A stretch of 64,000 nt of DNA from Nemania diffusa (taxonomy: Eukaryota; Ascomycota; Sordariomycetes; Xylariales; Xylariaceae): the NCBI GenBank assembly GCA_038501195.1, contig JBBPUQ010000009.1, forward strand, positions 3,224,001-3,288,000. The letters run 5' to 3'. Positions 20,981 through 34,836 of the stretch are shown piece by piece. Numbering within the stretch: the first letter of the stretch is position 1; each line of letters starts with the position of its first letter. The translations under genes and the position numbers were made by a program. A model generated the notes under the pieces. That model was not told the DNA's origin. It did not search any database and saw nothing but the letters and a program-made list of their open reading frames with translations.

Positions 20981-23900
20981 AAAAGTACGCTACAGGGGGA
21001 AGAGAGAGACGGATGGGACAGAGAACCACTGCACTGCGCTGCGCTGCACGCTGCACACACCAACTGCAGCACCAAGACCGGGATGGCCCAGCATAGCAAG
21101 CATAGTAGGGACAGGGGCTAGCGAGGAGCGCGACACGGGACAGCCTGTAAAATGCGAGAGACGAGTGATGGCTGAGATGCAGGTCAGAGGTACAGTGCTG
21201 TACCTTTAGCTCCGTATTATTCTGTACTGTACCCGTCTGGGTACCTCCTTTGCGTATACAGCAACACAAACTTCACCCACTTACAGTGTTGCGATTTGGA
21301 ATCCACACGCACAGTAGCCCTCGCACTAATTATGAGCTAACAGCCAAACTTGCGCACTGTATTTTCAACATGTGTACCACCAGAGTAATACAGTACATGT
21401 AGATATAAGCTATAGAGAGCTACATATGCCCAAGTGTTGTCCATTTACTTTGTCCCTCCTCAGATACCCCTTTGTCCAACATATAATCACCTGGCAGTGC
21501 AATAATGCCATGTAATCAGGCGTTGCCCCGTGTTAGCCGAGCAAGGCGGTATCAAGTGAGTAAGAAATCCTGCTTCAAAATAATCCCAGCCTCACTAGAA
21601 TGCGTGCCTACGTAGGTAGCTTAATTGACTACTGTAAATGGGTGGATAATGTACTCCGTGTGGGATTCGACGTAGAATTCACTGTACATGGAAAGATCTC
21701 AATGCAAATCTCTTCAAGAAATACCGTGCGAATGAAATCAGACAGATATTAAATTACCTCCGACTGTAACTAAAGCGCACGCATAACTACATGTACGTAG
21801 GCCGGCACTATAAGAGCAGTGGTTGTCATGATTATTCCTCTCCTGACCTACCTCTAGCGGTGTAGATGACAGAGCGTATGTGTTATGTTAACTACACTTT
21901 CCTGGCAAAGCAGGCTACCTATTCCAACTACCTACCTCGTCTGTCTTCAGTCGGGGAATGCGTGGTTAATTGCATGTATTTGCGGCTACGTGCGTTAGAC
22001 TTTATCTACTGTAACTTTATCTACTGTAAGCCCACCGAGGAAACAAAGAACCTTTACTTGCAATGTATAAAGTAAACGCCCATCTCTAAAACACTAACGG
22101 AGTACAGGATGGTTAAATTGGTTCATTAGGCATGTAAGGTATGACTTTTGCTATCACGTCCCGTCCATCTAGTAGCAAGGAGGAGCCTTGAAGGATACAC
22201 CATACTCTAGATACAAACATGCCCATTGTCAGTATCCGTATAATACAGTTGAACCAAGCCCGCACTGTTGTTGTTATGCAAGCCTGTTTGTATTTATCTA
22301 TTGTGCATCATCTTAATCGGCCAAGGCGCCTTGAGCCTTGCTTTTTGCCGACAATGGACAATACCACAAGGCCAGTCAAACAATGCCTTGCAAATACTGA
22401 TGACGACAGCTGGCCAGTATGTGCGGGCAGTTGCACCATTGACAGACCATATACAGACTATTCACTACATTGATTGATAGATAATTTGTTTGTTTGTTTG
22501 GCCTTAAATTTGTCCTTCCACGGCCTCTTCTATCGAGGCCTGCTCTTATGGCTTCTATACGTAGATCACGTACCTAGCGCATGTACATAGTCTCTAGTAG
22601 TGGTATGCACGTAATATTACACTCCTAGACCTCCGTACCGTTCCGTGGGTGGAACTGTACAGTAGGTACTGGGTATACTGGGTATACTACTAAGTGCTAT
22701 ATACCTACCTCCTACTCTGTACCTCCCTACCTACAGTATTGTCCATTCGTGCCCAATGTGTAGGTATTAATGCATGCGGCTCTCCTCTCTCCACCAGAGT
22801 AATAGGCGGTTTGGCGTGGTTTTGGGTGTTAAAACAACTCACAACTTGGAATCTGGTGCCTGTGGTGCATAATCTAGAGTCGCCGATAGGAGCAACACCC
22901 GTCGCACAATTTCCGCGGCCGGATACCGACCATGCAGGCCAGGAGAGACCTTTTTCAGCATACTCATGACTCCCCCACATGGGTTTGATTGGTACGAAGG
23001 GGCAATCCAGGTCTTCTTCAGCCAAGGAGAGAATGAACAGTGTTCAAGTTGTCGCGTCGTCGGCAGCCTGTGTTTTTCAAAATAGTCGCCATGCTGCACC
23101 TTGTTCGCGTCTTGTATCAGAGAGACCATTTCGGTAACCTTCTAGATACCTACCTTACATACACCTACCTACAGTATATCCTATACACACCAAGAGAAAG
23201 GAGTGGCAGCAGGGACTTTAAACCCTGCGATAGGGCTCGATATCCAGCCAGTGATATGTCGGTTGCGAAGATCATTTCCATTTTAGGAACAGGGAAGACA
23301 AGATTGCAGCTGACAGGACTACAAGTATAAGCATACAGCATACAGAATACCTGCAATTGCACCACCAGCCTGGCATCTAGGCAGTTGCACCAGCATCTCG
23401 GAACCGCGATGGAAAAGATATGAGAATCCCTTCACTATGGGGGGGTTTCAAGGACCAATGGCATCAAGACACCGGTAGAGATCTCCAACACGGCGTCGCG
23501 CACCGCATCTCGCACAGCAGAGAGACGCCGTGCTGGTAACGACATAACAATAGCAATGTTAATGATGCAATGTACGTCGACTCACTGTACGCAGTACAGA
23601 ATAGGCCATTCCGTTCGCGATGGCTAGCTACCTGGGTACGCAGTAGCCTGCCTACTATGTAGCTCTCGAGTCTCGGGTGTTTTGTAGGAACAGCCTAATG
23701 CACATTAGCAACGCCTCAAATTCTCTCTCTGCTTCAAGTCATAGCAGCATGCTCGGATCCGCGTCCGCTGTACACAGTAAGGTGCTGAACCGCAATTTCA
23801 TGCCTACGCCATACCGAAACATGTCAGACCTCCGAACCACTTTACGCGCTTCACAACGTGCACGCACCCACGCGGATACAGCACAGGTCAAATTCCTTAG

Positions 23901-26900
23901 GTAGTACCGTAGCAGTGCTCGGATAGCTTAGGTACTGTCTTACAGCATAAGTACCGTATTCTAGGTAGGTTAGGTACTTATTTACCTAGGTACCCATCTA
24001 CGCCTAACCAGCACCGCACCGGTACCGACGTTAGAGTACCAAAGCTGGGGAACGCCAGGGGATTCTGCTTCTGGCGTCTCTTCAGCCTTTACACGTACCT
24101 ACTCTACGCAGTGTAGGTAGGGTACTCTGAAGGCAGGATAGGAACGGGTACTACAGGGCAGTCGGCCGGCCCATTCGCGCCAGGGCGGCCTCGTCGTCAA
24201 TAACTGTGAGCCAATCAATCCGCGCCGAACGCGGTCTACACGACTTTGCAATCAATTAATCATGCGTGTCGTGTGTGTCGAGAGGATCCATCCCGCTGCA
24301 GGCCCGGCACAGAAACACACCTTCTGAATCCATCCTGCTCTGCCCTAGCATGCGAACGCTACATCCGACTAATTCGGGCTTGTCAGCTCACTACTTTGTC
24401 CCTAGCCACCAATAAAAGCCTTCCAACCCGACCTGGCCGGAATAGAACAACCGCTATCTACTCAGCCTGAACAAGAGACCTGGAGAATAAGACCCCGCAG
24501 GTCGTCATTAAGGGTCTGGAGTTGACTCTCAACTATCTATCTACTACCTAGCGTACTTCGATGATAGGTAGGTAGGCAAGTGGTGTATGTAAACACTCTT
24601 CTTCTATTGCTTGGACAGACCAGACCACTTATCCATATAGGACCATAATCATGGTATCCCTAGTAACAAGGTAGCTGAGTATGTACCTACATACATTCCA
24701 TATAGCTAGTGGATAGGTACCTATCTCCCCCCTATACTGAATAATACTATGTAGGTACAGAATAACTATTATAATACATGGTCCTATGCATCGAAAAAGC
24801 AAAGGGCTTGTCGATGATAATACTATTGAATATTACGCTAATTGTTTCCGTATCCCTAAACTAGGTAATTGTAGGCAGGTATGCTGCATATATGTATACT
24901 AGAAAAGGAGACAATTGAAAATTTGTAGCATTGTGGCTGGTATCACTTTATCAATCCACGGTCAATTTTATCTTACAGTCCTGTACCACGGTTGGGTTGA
25001 GATAAATAGCTCCCGAAGCGCCATGCCAAATTCCTACTTGTTATGAGAATCCCATAACCGCAGGCGCCTTACTTATTTATATGTGAAGCGCAAACAGGAC
25101 CCAGGAACGCTGTGGCCTTGCGTGACACTGAGCCACTGCCCGGGTCTTTGTCTGAAGAGCCGAGTTGCAGCTACGGTTACCGCACATCAGGTATGGATGG
25201 CATCGGCATCGCATCGCATCGCATGACGTTTGATCCCACAAACCGAACCTCGTGTCTCGCCAATGGATTGTGAGATCATTGTCACATTTCCTGCCTGTCC
25301 CACGAGGGAAACAGCTGCAAGGCAACTCTCGGCTCGGTCTCGCATAGCTAAGTACTCTGTAGCAGCCGGCCCTTCTGCGCAAAGGACAAAGTTTAGTGGC
25401 ATTAGCCTGCGCCCGTTTGCTACTTTAACAGAAACATAATCCGTTACCTCCGCTCAATCCTGCCTCGCGATTATGTCCGAATACAGCCCGTTTAGCCGGG
25501 TTGACCACGCGATCATGGCTTTCCTTTTTAAGTTTCAAGGCTGTTCGCTCTTTTCAGGTTGAAATTAATTATAGGGGTCGTGGTTGTTGCAGGTAGAAGT
25601 TGTCTCGGCACAGAGCTTGAACGGAGATTTTCAAGACCACCGGTGTTGGATCGCCTAGGCCCTAGGGCCTAGGTGCACTGTGGTGAAGTACCCATCTACA
25701 GGTACTTACGTAGCACTGTTATTTTAGCGCAGGGCCATTTTCTGGAAGACGTGGTAGACGCGCTGGAGCCAATGAGATGGTAACCAAATTCACATCCTGA
25801 AACCGATACATGCATGTCCCGCTGTATCCGCTTCTCCATGCCATAAAATAGCAACAATGAGTGCACTGTTCTAGGCTGAAGGCCGAGTGAAAACTATTGA
25901 CGATAGTATTGGTACGGTTCAGCTTCTACGACCCCTTACTGCTATGAGCTTGTTTGTTATAAAACGGGGCGGCTCCGGCCCAAAGCCAGCCACACCCTTA
26001 ACAAGTCGACATATAAACGACCTATTATCTTTCAACCAATTTGCAACTCCGTTGTCTAGGTACCCGGCAAATTTTGATGCTGGAGCTACCTACGCTGTAG
26101 CTTCGCAGAGTCATGTTAGCATAAGTAGGTCCTAGGTATATGAACAGTGTACTAGCTTCGCTGCAACCGGCACTTGGCACGACACGTAACTTATACATTC
26201 TTCCTTTTTGTGAGTATCCAATGCGAAACCTTGATCTGGTCTGCTAACATAAGTAAGCGTAGCACGGAATAGCATGATCTATACTCCTTAGCGCTTTTCA
26301 CACTTGAATCGTCGCCCCTAGCTTTCTACCTAATAGGATCCCTTACTGCGTAGGCATCTTTTTTCTCGTCGATTTCTATATTGTGTCCGGAATAGCAGCC
26401 ACTTCTGCTTCCTAGTACATTATGACGTATGAGCCGACATGGCGTGGTGGATCCGGCGGGTATGAAGTTTTGGGACCTTGGGCCCGTTCATGTCCGTCAG
26501 TGATTGCGCATGGTGTTCCCGATCAAGAGCTTTACATTGACGAACTGCCCTGACGATGAGCTGCGTTGCTCGCTTCTCCATACGAAGCACTTGGTTGGCA
26601 GCCAGTGTGTGTCGGTTACCTAGTGTCGTGATTACCTGCATAAGGCAGTAATGCTATTCCTTGGAATCAAGCAATGGCTTGAATGGGATTTGGCGTCTTC
26701 TCGATGCCGATCAGATCTAGTGACCCCTAGTCCTCGGTTTACCTACCTTATTCAACTTGGCTGCTAGTCAGCGAATGAGCGGCTTCTCCAATTTCGGCCC
26801 ACCAAATGATGTGCGTCCACGTCTCCCGGCGGTGAAGACTATCAAGACCTGGTTCCAAACGAGACACGACCCAATCAACACTCTTCACATCCAGGCCTCC

Positions 26901-29900
26901 AAAACAGGCTCGAAGCCTTGAACTGCCACTCAGCCGCCTTCTCTTCTACCGCGCGTAATCTCACCTTCGGTCATATTAAATACGCAGTAGAAGCTAGCTG
27001 TCAGCAATCATGTCCGGCCACTACTCCGGTCGCGATAAGCTATTTGAACTTTTCTCGGCCCTCTTGTAGCGGTTGTCTCGGTATGGCGCTACCGACCCTT
27101 GCGTTGGATAATGTGTGCATGTCCTCGAATAGAAACGAGGCAACAAATACGAATCGAGTTGCGCTTTTCATGCAAGCCATATGCTCACTCCACTGGTTCC
27201 CTATGTAGAATTCAGGCATCCATTCGGAGACTAGGAAAAATGGATTATCGAGTATTGCTTGCTTGCATAAACTACGAGGTTACTATAGGTATGCTTCGTC
27301 GTCTCCGGATAGACATTAATTTGATGAAGAAAACGCAGGCTCCCCGAAGAGCTGCAATAAATGCGCCCAAAGCGAGACCTTACCACCAGTGTGGTATCTC
27401 GCCGTGATAGACGCGATGAGACATTAGTTCCGGTCACCTAGCCGACTACGCCGCCTGTGAATCTCCTAAAATTTTCAGCTTTCCAAACGAGCCATGATCC
27501 CACTTCCGATCCGAATTAGACACCGGTTGTAAATAGGTAATTTGAAGATGAATGACGAGGTAGGCACTTACCAACAAGAGATTTTTAAAATGGAATCTTA
27601 CTATCCTAACATGGCGCTAAACCTATATTAACGGCTCCAGGATGCGCCCCATGGAATATGCTCAACTTGACCTTTTGATGCTTATTTTCAAACCACTATA
27701 CCTTAATGCCATTATTTAAGGATTCCTGACAGAGAACCAAGGTGCTTCTTTATCTACCTTGCAATAGAATCAATCATGGCGGTGATATTTTAGCTAGATA
27801 ATGAATTTTTATTTCCTGGGACCAGGTCCATTCTCTAAATAAGAATCGTCATTGCAGCTGTCTTGAACAAGAATATTAGTACTTTATAAGCTCAGCTGAC
27901 GCCATAAGTTTTAAGTAAGAGCGGTAATCATATTGTACCTAGATACCCGCTAACATTGGTGGAAGTCCTCGAATGGGACAGATCCTGAGAAGCCACTCAT
28001 GAAGAAGACTACTACCCCGTCCCGGCAGGCTGGGACCACACAACCTACTCTAATGCAACCTCATCGACTAGCGTATGTTCCACCCACCAATTACAACAGC
28101 CAAAGCATGTTAGCTATATCTATATTGAGATAGCTTTTAGCAGATTCCCGAGGCAGATTAAATAGAATTGGCTAAGTAATACGCGTGTACAGAGTACAAG
28201 TAACTTTCCACCGAACAAGGATATACATTTACAGTAATTGTTATTCCTACTACGTATCCATACTCACGCATACATCCATTGTTGTACTGAGTAGTGTCAC
28301 CTTCCATAGATACCTTTCTTTTGCGCATCCAATATATATTTAAGAGATGCGAAGCTGTAGCCTGACAAGTCTTCTAGGTATTCTTAAATAGCAGTATATC
28401 CCATCTACCTCATGAAAGCAACGGGGCAAGCGAACTCTTATTCGTATGATTGATATTCTCAGCGACATGTACCATTCAAGAAGTAAGCATCGCTCAAATA
28501 CAACTGTACTCCATTGTCACTCGTGAGTACTTGCAGGGAAACCAGGTAGTTATACCACCAGCACTGCTGTGCCTCCAACCAGGAATCTACACCCTGGAAA
28601 TGTACGTAAATCATTCTGATTGACGATGCCACCATTCGCATGGTCCTCCTTATACGACCTGGAGCGGCGTGGATGAAAGCAGAGCCGGCCTTGTTGCTTC
28701 GAGCACATGTAGAAACATATATCTCACGACATCCGCTGATTACTACCAGGTTCAACCGGTTTCAAAGGGGAGCTGGGGCTTCTAAAAGGGAAACGGCTGA
28801 TACTCCAGCCGGCCCATTTCGTATATGGCAATGCAGCGTCACATTACATCCATGATACCTGGCCCAGAGCTATATGCGGAGAAACATTCGGCAAACCAAT
28901 GGCGAGCTGGGACGGCATGCTGCAATCCCCATGTGCTACGGGCCAAATGGCCGCGTCTGCAGTACTACAACATACGATGCACCATGATCTTAACTCTTCA
29001 TCTGTATAGTTCGACGCGGTCAGGGACAGGGCAAGGGCAATCTTCGAAACATATTACCAGGCCCTTGTACCCTGCCTAATACATACGTACTGCGTAGGCC
29101 GCATATCTTCACTCAAGCCGTTACCGATCTGTTTTATGGAACGTAAAACAACCCATAATTCACTCCCGAGTTAAAAAGGAACCCACTGTTACATTAAGTC
29201 TCTGGGCCGCTTTGCGCTCGGATGCTAATGGTGGTAGGTAGGTAGTAGGCATATAAACTCAATTGTGACCAGACGTGCGTGGATGCAACGACTTGGCATT
29301 GCCGGTATGAATTGTGCCGTGAAGGATCTCTCATGGTCCACCAGACACGAAAATCCCGACGCGTTGGTTACGCGACGCGAACGAATATGCGGAAACCCCG
29401 CCCCAGAGAGGGAGGTCGGATTCTTGTTATTAGTCTGCCTCGACGAACTACTAATCCGCCTTTGGACAACGATTGCGCCGAGCATGCCGTAGATGCACTA
29501 GCTCACGTTCAGACCATAGCTGAATGTACACATAGCATACGTATAGTGTAGTTACTAATATAGGGTAGATAGTGTACGGTTGTAATCCATACACCACACC
29601 ATAAATGCTCATATATGTATGTACCTTCTAGGCTATAGAGACTTAGCTATTCATATATCAACGGGGGGCGCGCGCATCGGCTTCTCGTCTCGGTATAAGG
29701 CTTTACAGTAGATAGATGGTCCTTGGTGAACAACAAGTAGGCATAGATACGTGAGTGTCACACTGTGGTACTCGAACCACTTGTTACCATCGCAACATGA
29801 CCTTTCCGGGGACGGCTCGTTCTACTCGATATAAAAACCCCAGATAGAATTTTTTCTTTCGGCACAACTGCCCTAAGGCCCACAAAGGCCCGAGCTAGGA

Positions 29901-32900
29901 GCAGCCTATAGGCTATGGGCCATACGTAGATGCTTAATATGCTGTAGTGTAAAGAGTCACAGCTAAATTAGTGTTGATGAATTAGTATATACCCGCAAAC
30001 ATTTCAGACGCGGGGACGACTGTACGGGGCCAAACAACTGGACAGTATGTAGACTATTTAGTCTAAACTACAATCTACGTAGTAGGTAGTTTCTACTGTA
30101 TATGATAGCTTACTGCGTAGGTATTCTTCCAACCCCTGTTTTAAACGGACCCGGAACCCACCAAACCGCCTAGACTTACCCACAGGGCCGAACATCGTTA
30201 TAGGTACCTAGGCACATAATATGTGATTTACTTAGAAGTTGCGAATACAGGACGCATTAGCGGGCTGTTTCACGCCCTAGAAAGAGACAGTCGCCAATTG
30301 TGACCTTACTATGAGCCTTGACTCCGCCTTCATGATCGGAGACGCCTTTGTATTCCATCAATACCCCGCTGCACGGCTTGATCATTCGTGTTGGGCTCTA
30401 GTCCTGACGCAGGATCACCGTGCCTTGTTAGCTGACCGTGGGGCAGCACCGGTATGACGAGACGCTTTTAAGAATTTATACAGTCACAAGATACTTATAA
30501 GTGCTAGACTGCGAATGATCTTCATAATAGGGCAGGTATTGGTCAACAGGCTCGTAGCTGTTGGCTTGTTGGTTTGATAGAACCCAACCAGTCTCCCCTA
30601 GTTAATTGCAGAGGCTAGCATCTAATAGGCACTTCGGCGCTGCACCTGGATGTATGTAAGAAGCTATTTTATTAGTGGAACGGGCTGACGTTATTGTATC
30701 TGCAAGTCACGACTAGCGTTGCCGATGCCTAGAATCAAGCAATGCCAGCCAAGTATGAAGTTTAATACTGTACCTAGGTAATACTGCACTACTACTACTG
30801 CATGATGTGGCACGAGATGCAAGTCAGGCATAACACTACCTACTTAAACATGAAAGCCTACCTAAACCGCCTGACTTACGTACGTACGTACTTAACCCGA
30901 ACACTGAGGGGCATTTCAAGTCGCTGTGCCGACGTTAGTTCTCCGCTGACTCTCGGGCGTTTTCAGGGTCCATATGCATATAGTGGAAACAAGTTGCTTG
31001 TCGACAGTGTCATCTTGTATCACGGTCGGGGACGAGGCTTTCGAGAACGTTTCACTTGACAGGCCATCGCTGGCGGTCCCGGGCCAATGGGAGGCGAGCT
31101 TTCATGTGCAGGTTCCCTATTCGGCAATAGGCCGCGAAACTGTCGGCCCCTCCCTTCTGACAACTCTTCCCTGATAGGATCTGGTCGGCATGAACTATGG
31201 CTGCTTAGCTTGTTTAGCATGGAACAATCGCATGCAGATTCTGTTGCCGAATTAGCAACATTAGCATACATAAGTCGGTACGCATACAGTAGACTACCCA
31301 GTATGGGCTCCCTCATGTTCCCCGCCCAGCGAATCATGGCTATTTTAAGGGTCAAGAAATTCATCCTAAGAGAGGCTAGCTGGCTAGTTCAGCTCACCAA
31401 TGCTCAGATGGGCAGTCAGTCTCTGATATGACGAGAGAGCCGCGGCAGCGCCCCGTACAGTGAATATCGCGTACAGCTTCCTTCTGCACTTCTTGACTCT
31501 TCTTGCCGCCGCACCGGTCTTACCTATTACTTAAGAACTGCAGAGAAAAAAAAAGATTTTTTTTTCTTCACTTCTCCTCACCCTTACCTCCCTACCTCGG
31601 TGGCATGACAACTTGGCCCTGCGTCTGCGTGGGGAACGGAAAGAGAAAAAAAGGTAAAATTGCAGCCGCGGGGATTGGATGAGCCGAGCCACGCCAAGCC
31701 AACATCAAAGCTCGTCCTGTGCTCTGTACTCTGTAGGTCTAGGTATTTTATAGCCGTGACATACATTAATATGCTCTTATCGAGCTGTATGGGCCTGATT
31801 ATGCAGATTAAAGAAAACACTTTACGCGTCTCAATCCATGGTTTCGTCCCTTCTCCACTTAATTCCCTGGACACTTACAGAATACTTAAAACAGACTAGT
31901 GCCTATCTAGATACCTAGTAGATAAGATAGACGCGCCTCGAGTTCTCTCCCTCTTCTTGGCGCGCCTTGGAATTTGTAAAGGTATTCCTCTTTCAGCTCA
32001 CACCAACCTCTCATTATCACAACCAAGCATCATGTTTGTTTGTCTTGCATGTTGCCGTGTTTCCGCTCCATTTCGAGTCTAGCGTTTGGCTATGCTGCGC
32101 AATAAGCGATTGGAAGAGAGAGAACAAACACAGAGAAAGACAGACAGAGCCCAGTGCATTGCGTGCATACTCCCGCTCGGTTCCAAGCTCTGCAGCAGTG
32201 CATCATAATTCGCCGAGTATCAAAGCAAGGAAGCCGAGTCACGCAGGAACAGCATCATGAGTGCCTACCTACGCATAGTCACCTTATGATGACATTGTCT
32301 TAATTTGTCTCTATAGGTCTTGGCGCCCTCAAGGATCTCCGTAAACCGGTCAGGCGGGCATGGTCTCGTGAGTATAGCTAGACTGGCTGCTAAAACTTTT
32401 GGATCGACGAGCTTTCAGATTGTACCTCAACATTCAGAGCAGCTACTTAGCCGGACTACTGTTCGACATTCTTCTCGACTCTCCAGCCTATTGGCATAGC
32501 ATACTTCGGTTTGAGCTTCTAGAGCTTCCGCAAACTCCTCGTCGCAGTTCTTTTCACTAGCCAAGTATCTATCGACTCGATAGATGAAGCACCGGTAGTC
32601 ATCCAGGTTGGATTAAAATACTAGTAGTTTTAACGGATGCATGATCATCACCTGGGTTGACCGTGCCTGTACGTAGAATAGAGAAATGCTGTTCCTCTTC
32701 GCCCAACCCACAACACGCCGAAGACATGCTTTCAGCAGACAGCGCTTGGTATTAAATATTCACCGAGATTGGTACCAAACCAAAAAAAGCTCATGCTGTT
32801 CTATTCTGAACATGACCTCAAATGCGTTTTAAGCCCCTCGACCGAAGACGACGTGCACAGGTCGATGTAAGGCTTAATGAAAACACCACCTTACTAGGTC

Positions 32901-33007
32901 TCCGTCACTTTGCTAGCTAGAGCCACGTCACTAAGTGTTTTAGTAGGCCTTGCTAACTCGACCGCGCTCCATTTCATGAGAATATCACCCGGTCTAAATG
33001 TCGTCCT
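20981..33007. other. 12-kb stretch without recognisable genes
   Basis: Every frame here is shorter than about 115 codons, and frames overlap randomly on both strands. None resembles a family I know, and no chain of splice-compatible exons could be built. TAGGTA/TACCTA palindromic words are frequent (22650-22740, 23915-24000, 24540-24740, 25680-25710, 30190-30215). The segment 27540-28450 is more AT-rich and could be decayed repeat DNA, but I cannot identify an element, terminal repeats or a transposase. A tRNA-like B-box half at about 29770 (minus strand) does not fold into a tRNA. Segments near the 33-kb gene may include its 3' UTR. Confidence 0.5.
31545..31566. repeat. perfect A9/T9 inverted repeat
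   Basis: Arms GAAAAAAAAA and TTTTTTTTTC are separated by two bases (GA). Such a sequence could form a cruciform or act as a nucleosome-depleted poly(dA:dT) element. It lies in the gene desert with no obvious gene to serve. Confidence 0.85.
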
Positions 33008-34836
33008 TCAGTGCGATACAGATCCTATATTGGAGCTCTTTCCCCACGGTCGAGGATCCTCTCTAGGCACGATCTTGACGCCTCCTTTCCGTGGCTCGAC
33101 CTGAATGATCTGCTTTGGCCGGGCTCTTCGCGGTTGCTCGTGTCCATAGCGACTATCTATCGTTTCGTATTGTCCAATGGCAAGCTCGCTCTTCCCTCGG
33201 GCTCCTAATGCGTCACTATCTGTGAATAGCACATTAGGCTTATCTGGATATTCATGTAAGAATATTACACGATCAGGCGTGTGGGCCTCTCGTCGAAGAG
33301 CTTCAAACTCCTCAGGGTATTCAAAGATGAACTCTTTGTCGCTGTCAAATCTAAGATGAGCAGGCAGACGGCTGGTACCTAGCACGTCTCTTCGATCCTC
33401 CCCTAGCCAGATCCTCGCCATGCTGGGTGCTGAGGATAAGTAGCAGGCATCAAACGGCAGCATGCCGCTGAGGCGATGCGTATAGTCAGTATTTCCTTGC
33501 GGATCTACAAAGGCTATAACCGGGCAAAATCCGCCCAATGTCCGCCGTTCCTCTGGCCATACCGCCTTATCTCCTAGGCCAACTAACGAGCTGCCTTCGT
33601 TAGAACATACTGACACATACATCTCATAGAACTTAAACCTTGATCTACCCCCAACGGTGGTCAGGTCCATAGACCCTTGAGCTGGGTAATTGAACACGTC
33701 TATGTTAAGCCGTGCCAAGTCAGACTCAAGTATTATCGGAAAAGTTGCACCGCTATCCAGAAGTGTCCCCAGTTGACACGAAGCGTCAGCGTCAGCACTA
33801 TGGTCGTCTACTATGTTCCATTTCCTTTTCTTAGTGTCTATAGAATGGTATGCTCCCCTAGAGACTTTACTCCGTTGGACTGTAAACTCAAGATTCACTC
33901 GGTAGCTGCCGACTTTGTACGCATCTTGGTTACTATTTCGGTCAAGGCAGATACCTTTCTTCGCAAGGATATCGTTCTTAGAGCCAGCTAAGGGAGGCTC
34001 CTGCCAGAGCCAACCGGGACCATACGCGGCAAAGTAACGGTCGAGCCTTTCACCTCTGTCGACGCAGAATGACTCATATGTTGGGCATTTGTCAACGATT
34101 CGGCCCCGATATAATAGCGTAAAGTCATAAGAATATGATATCTGTCCGGATTCATACCCCTGGATTGCTGCTCTTATGTTGATACTCTCGTCCTCACATC
34201 TGCTAGTGCCTAGGGACCATCGCAGCAACTCTAAGCGTCTCGAAATACGTTCTCTTTTCTCTCGCTGATCTCTAATATGATAGCTGTCAGGTTGGGGAAC
34301 TTGAATCTCTGTTCACGTAAATCAACTTACTGAGGCATATTGTTCTCCTCGTTATCCTCTATTTCATTTCTCTCTTCGATTAATTGATCTAAGATCCTCC
34401 TATTGTGCTCTACTTGATGAGGCGAATGTTCTTCGTGGTATTCAACGATATACCTTTGCTGCTCGATTTCGCGATTTTTTCGCTCGATATGGCTCAAGTT
34501 CTCGCCTAGGTCTCCAATAACTAACGACTCCCAGGGCTTTCTCGCTTGGCCATCCGCCTCAACAACCGGTGGTTCTTGCGATAATGTATATGCGCCGGTT
34601 TCCGTCGTGATTGCCGTCTGGCCTCCAATTAACTCAGGGGTAGTATTATTTGATTCTTTATTATCTCCATGTTCCTCATCCCAATATCTTAAAAAACGAG
34701 TTCTTCGCTGTTCTCTCGCAACCCATTCATCCTCTGGCATCCCGAGGGACCGGACGACACGCTCTCTACGCTCTCCTGAACCATCTTGATCTTCGACATC
34801 GGAGTGAACGTCTCCCGGCGGCCTTTCCTCCGCCAT
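33008..34836 (-). CDS. unrecognised 589-aa protein with retropepsin-like DSGA motif
   Basis: Exons 34836-34331 and 34271-33008 are joined across a 59-nt intron (GTAAGT donor, phase 2) into one frame, so two apparent genes are in fact one. Residues 1-120 are acidic and low-complexity. About 115-195 is a charged coiled coil (IERKNREIEQQ, NRRILDQLIEERNEIE). The C-terminal 390 residues look globular. The motif LLDSGATFPIILESDL (D341-S-G-A-T) is the active-site signature of retropepsin-type aspartic peptidases, with a hydrophobic run before the Asp and a small-residue turn after it. A flap-like segment (TVGGRSRFKFYEMYVSV) and LSGMLPFDACYLS follow. Only one such motif is present, so activity would require a dimer, as in Ddi1 or retroviral proteases. 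It is divergently paired with the 1694-aa gene. It could be a domesticated retroelement protease or a fungal-specific family; substrate and role are unknown. Confidence 0.75.

Noticed and set aside
27540..28450. RIP-mutated transposon
   Set aside because: The segment is AT-rich, but I cannot see terminal repeats, coding remnants or a clear TpA excess by eye; a RIP-index calculation would be needed.
29760..29800. tRNA-like sequence GTGGTTCGAGTACCAC on the minus strand
   Set aside because: T-arm spacing is one base too long and no cloverleaf can be drawn upstream.
34327..34836. Separate 169-aa acidic protein
   Set aside because: The frame runs into a GTAAGT donor and splices in phase into the DSGA exon, so it is the first exon of that gene.
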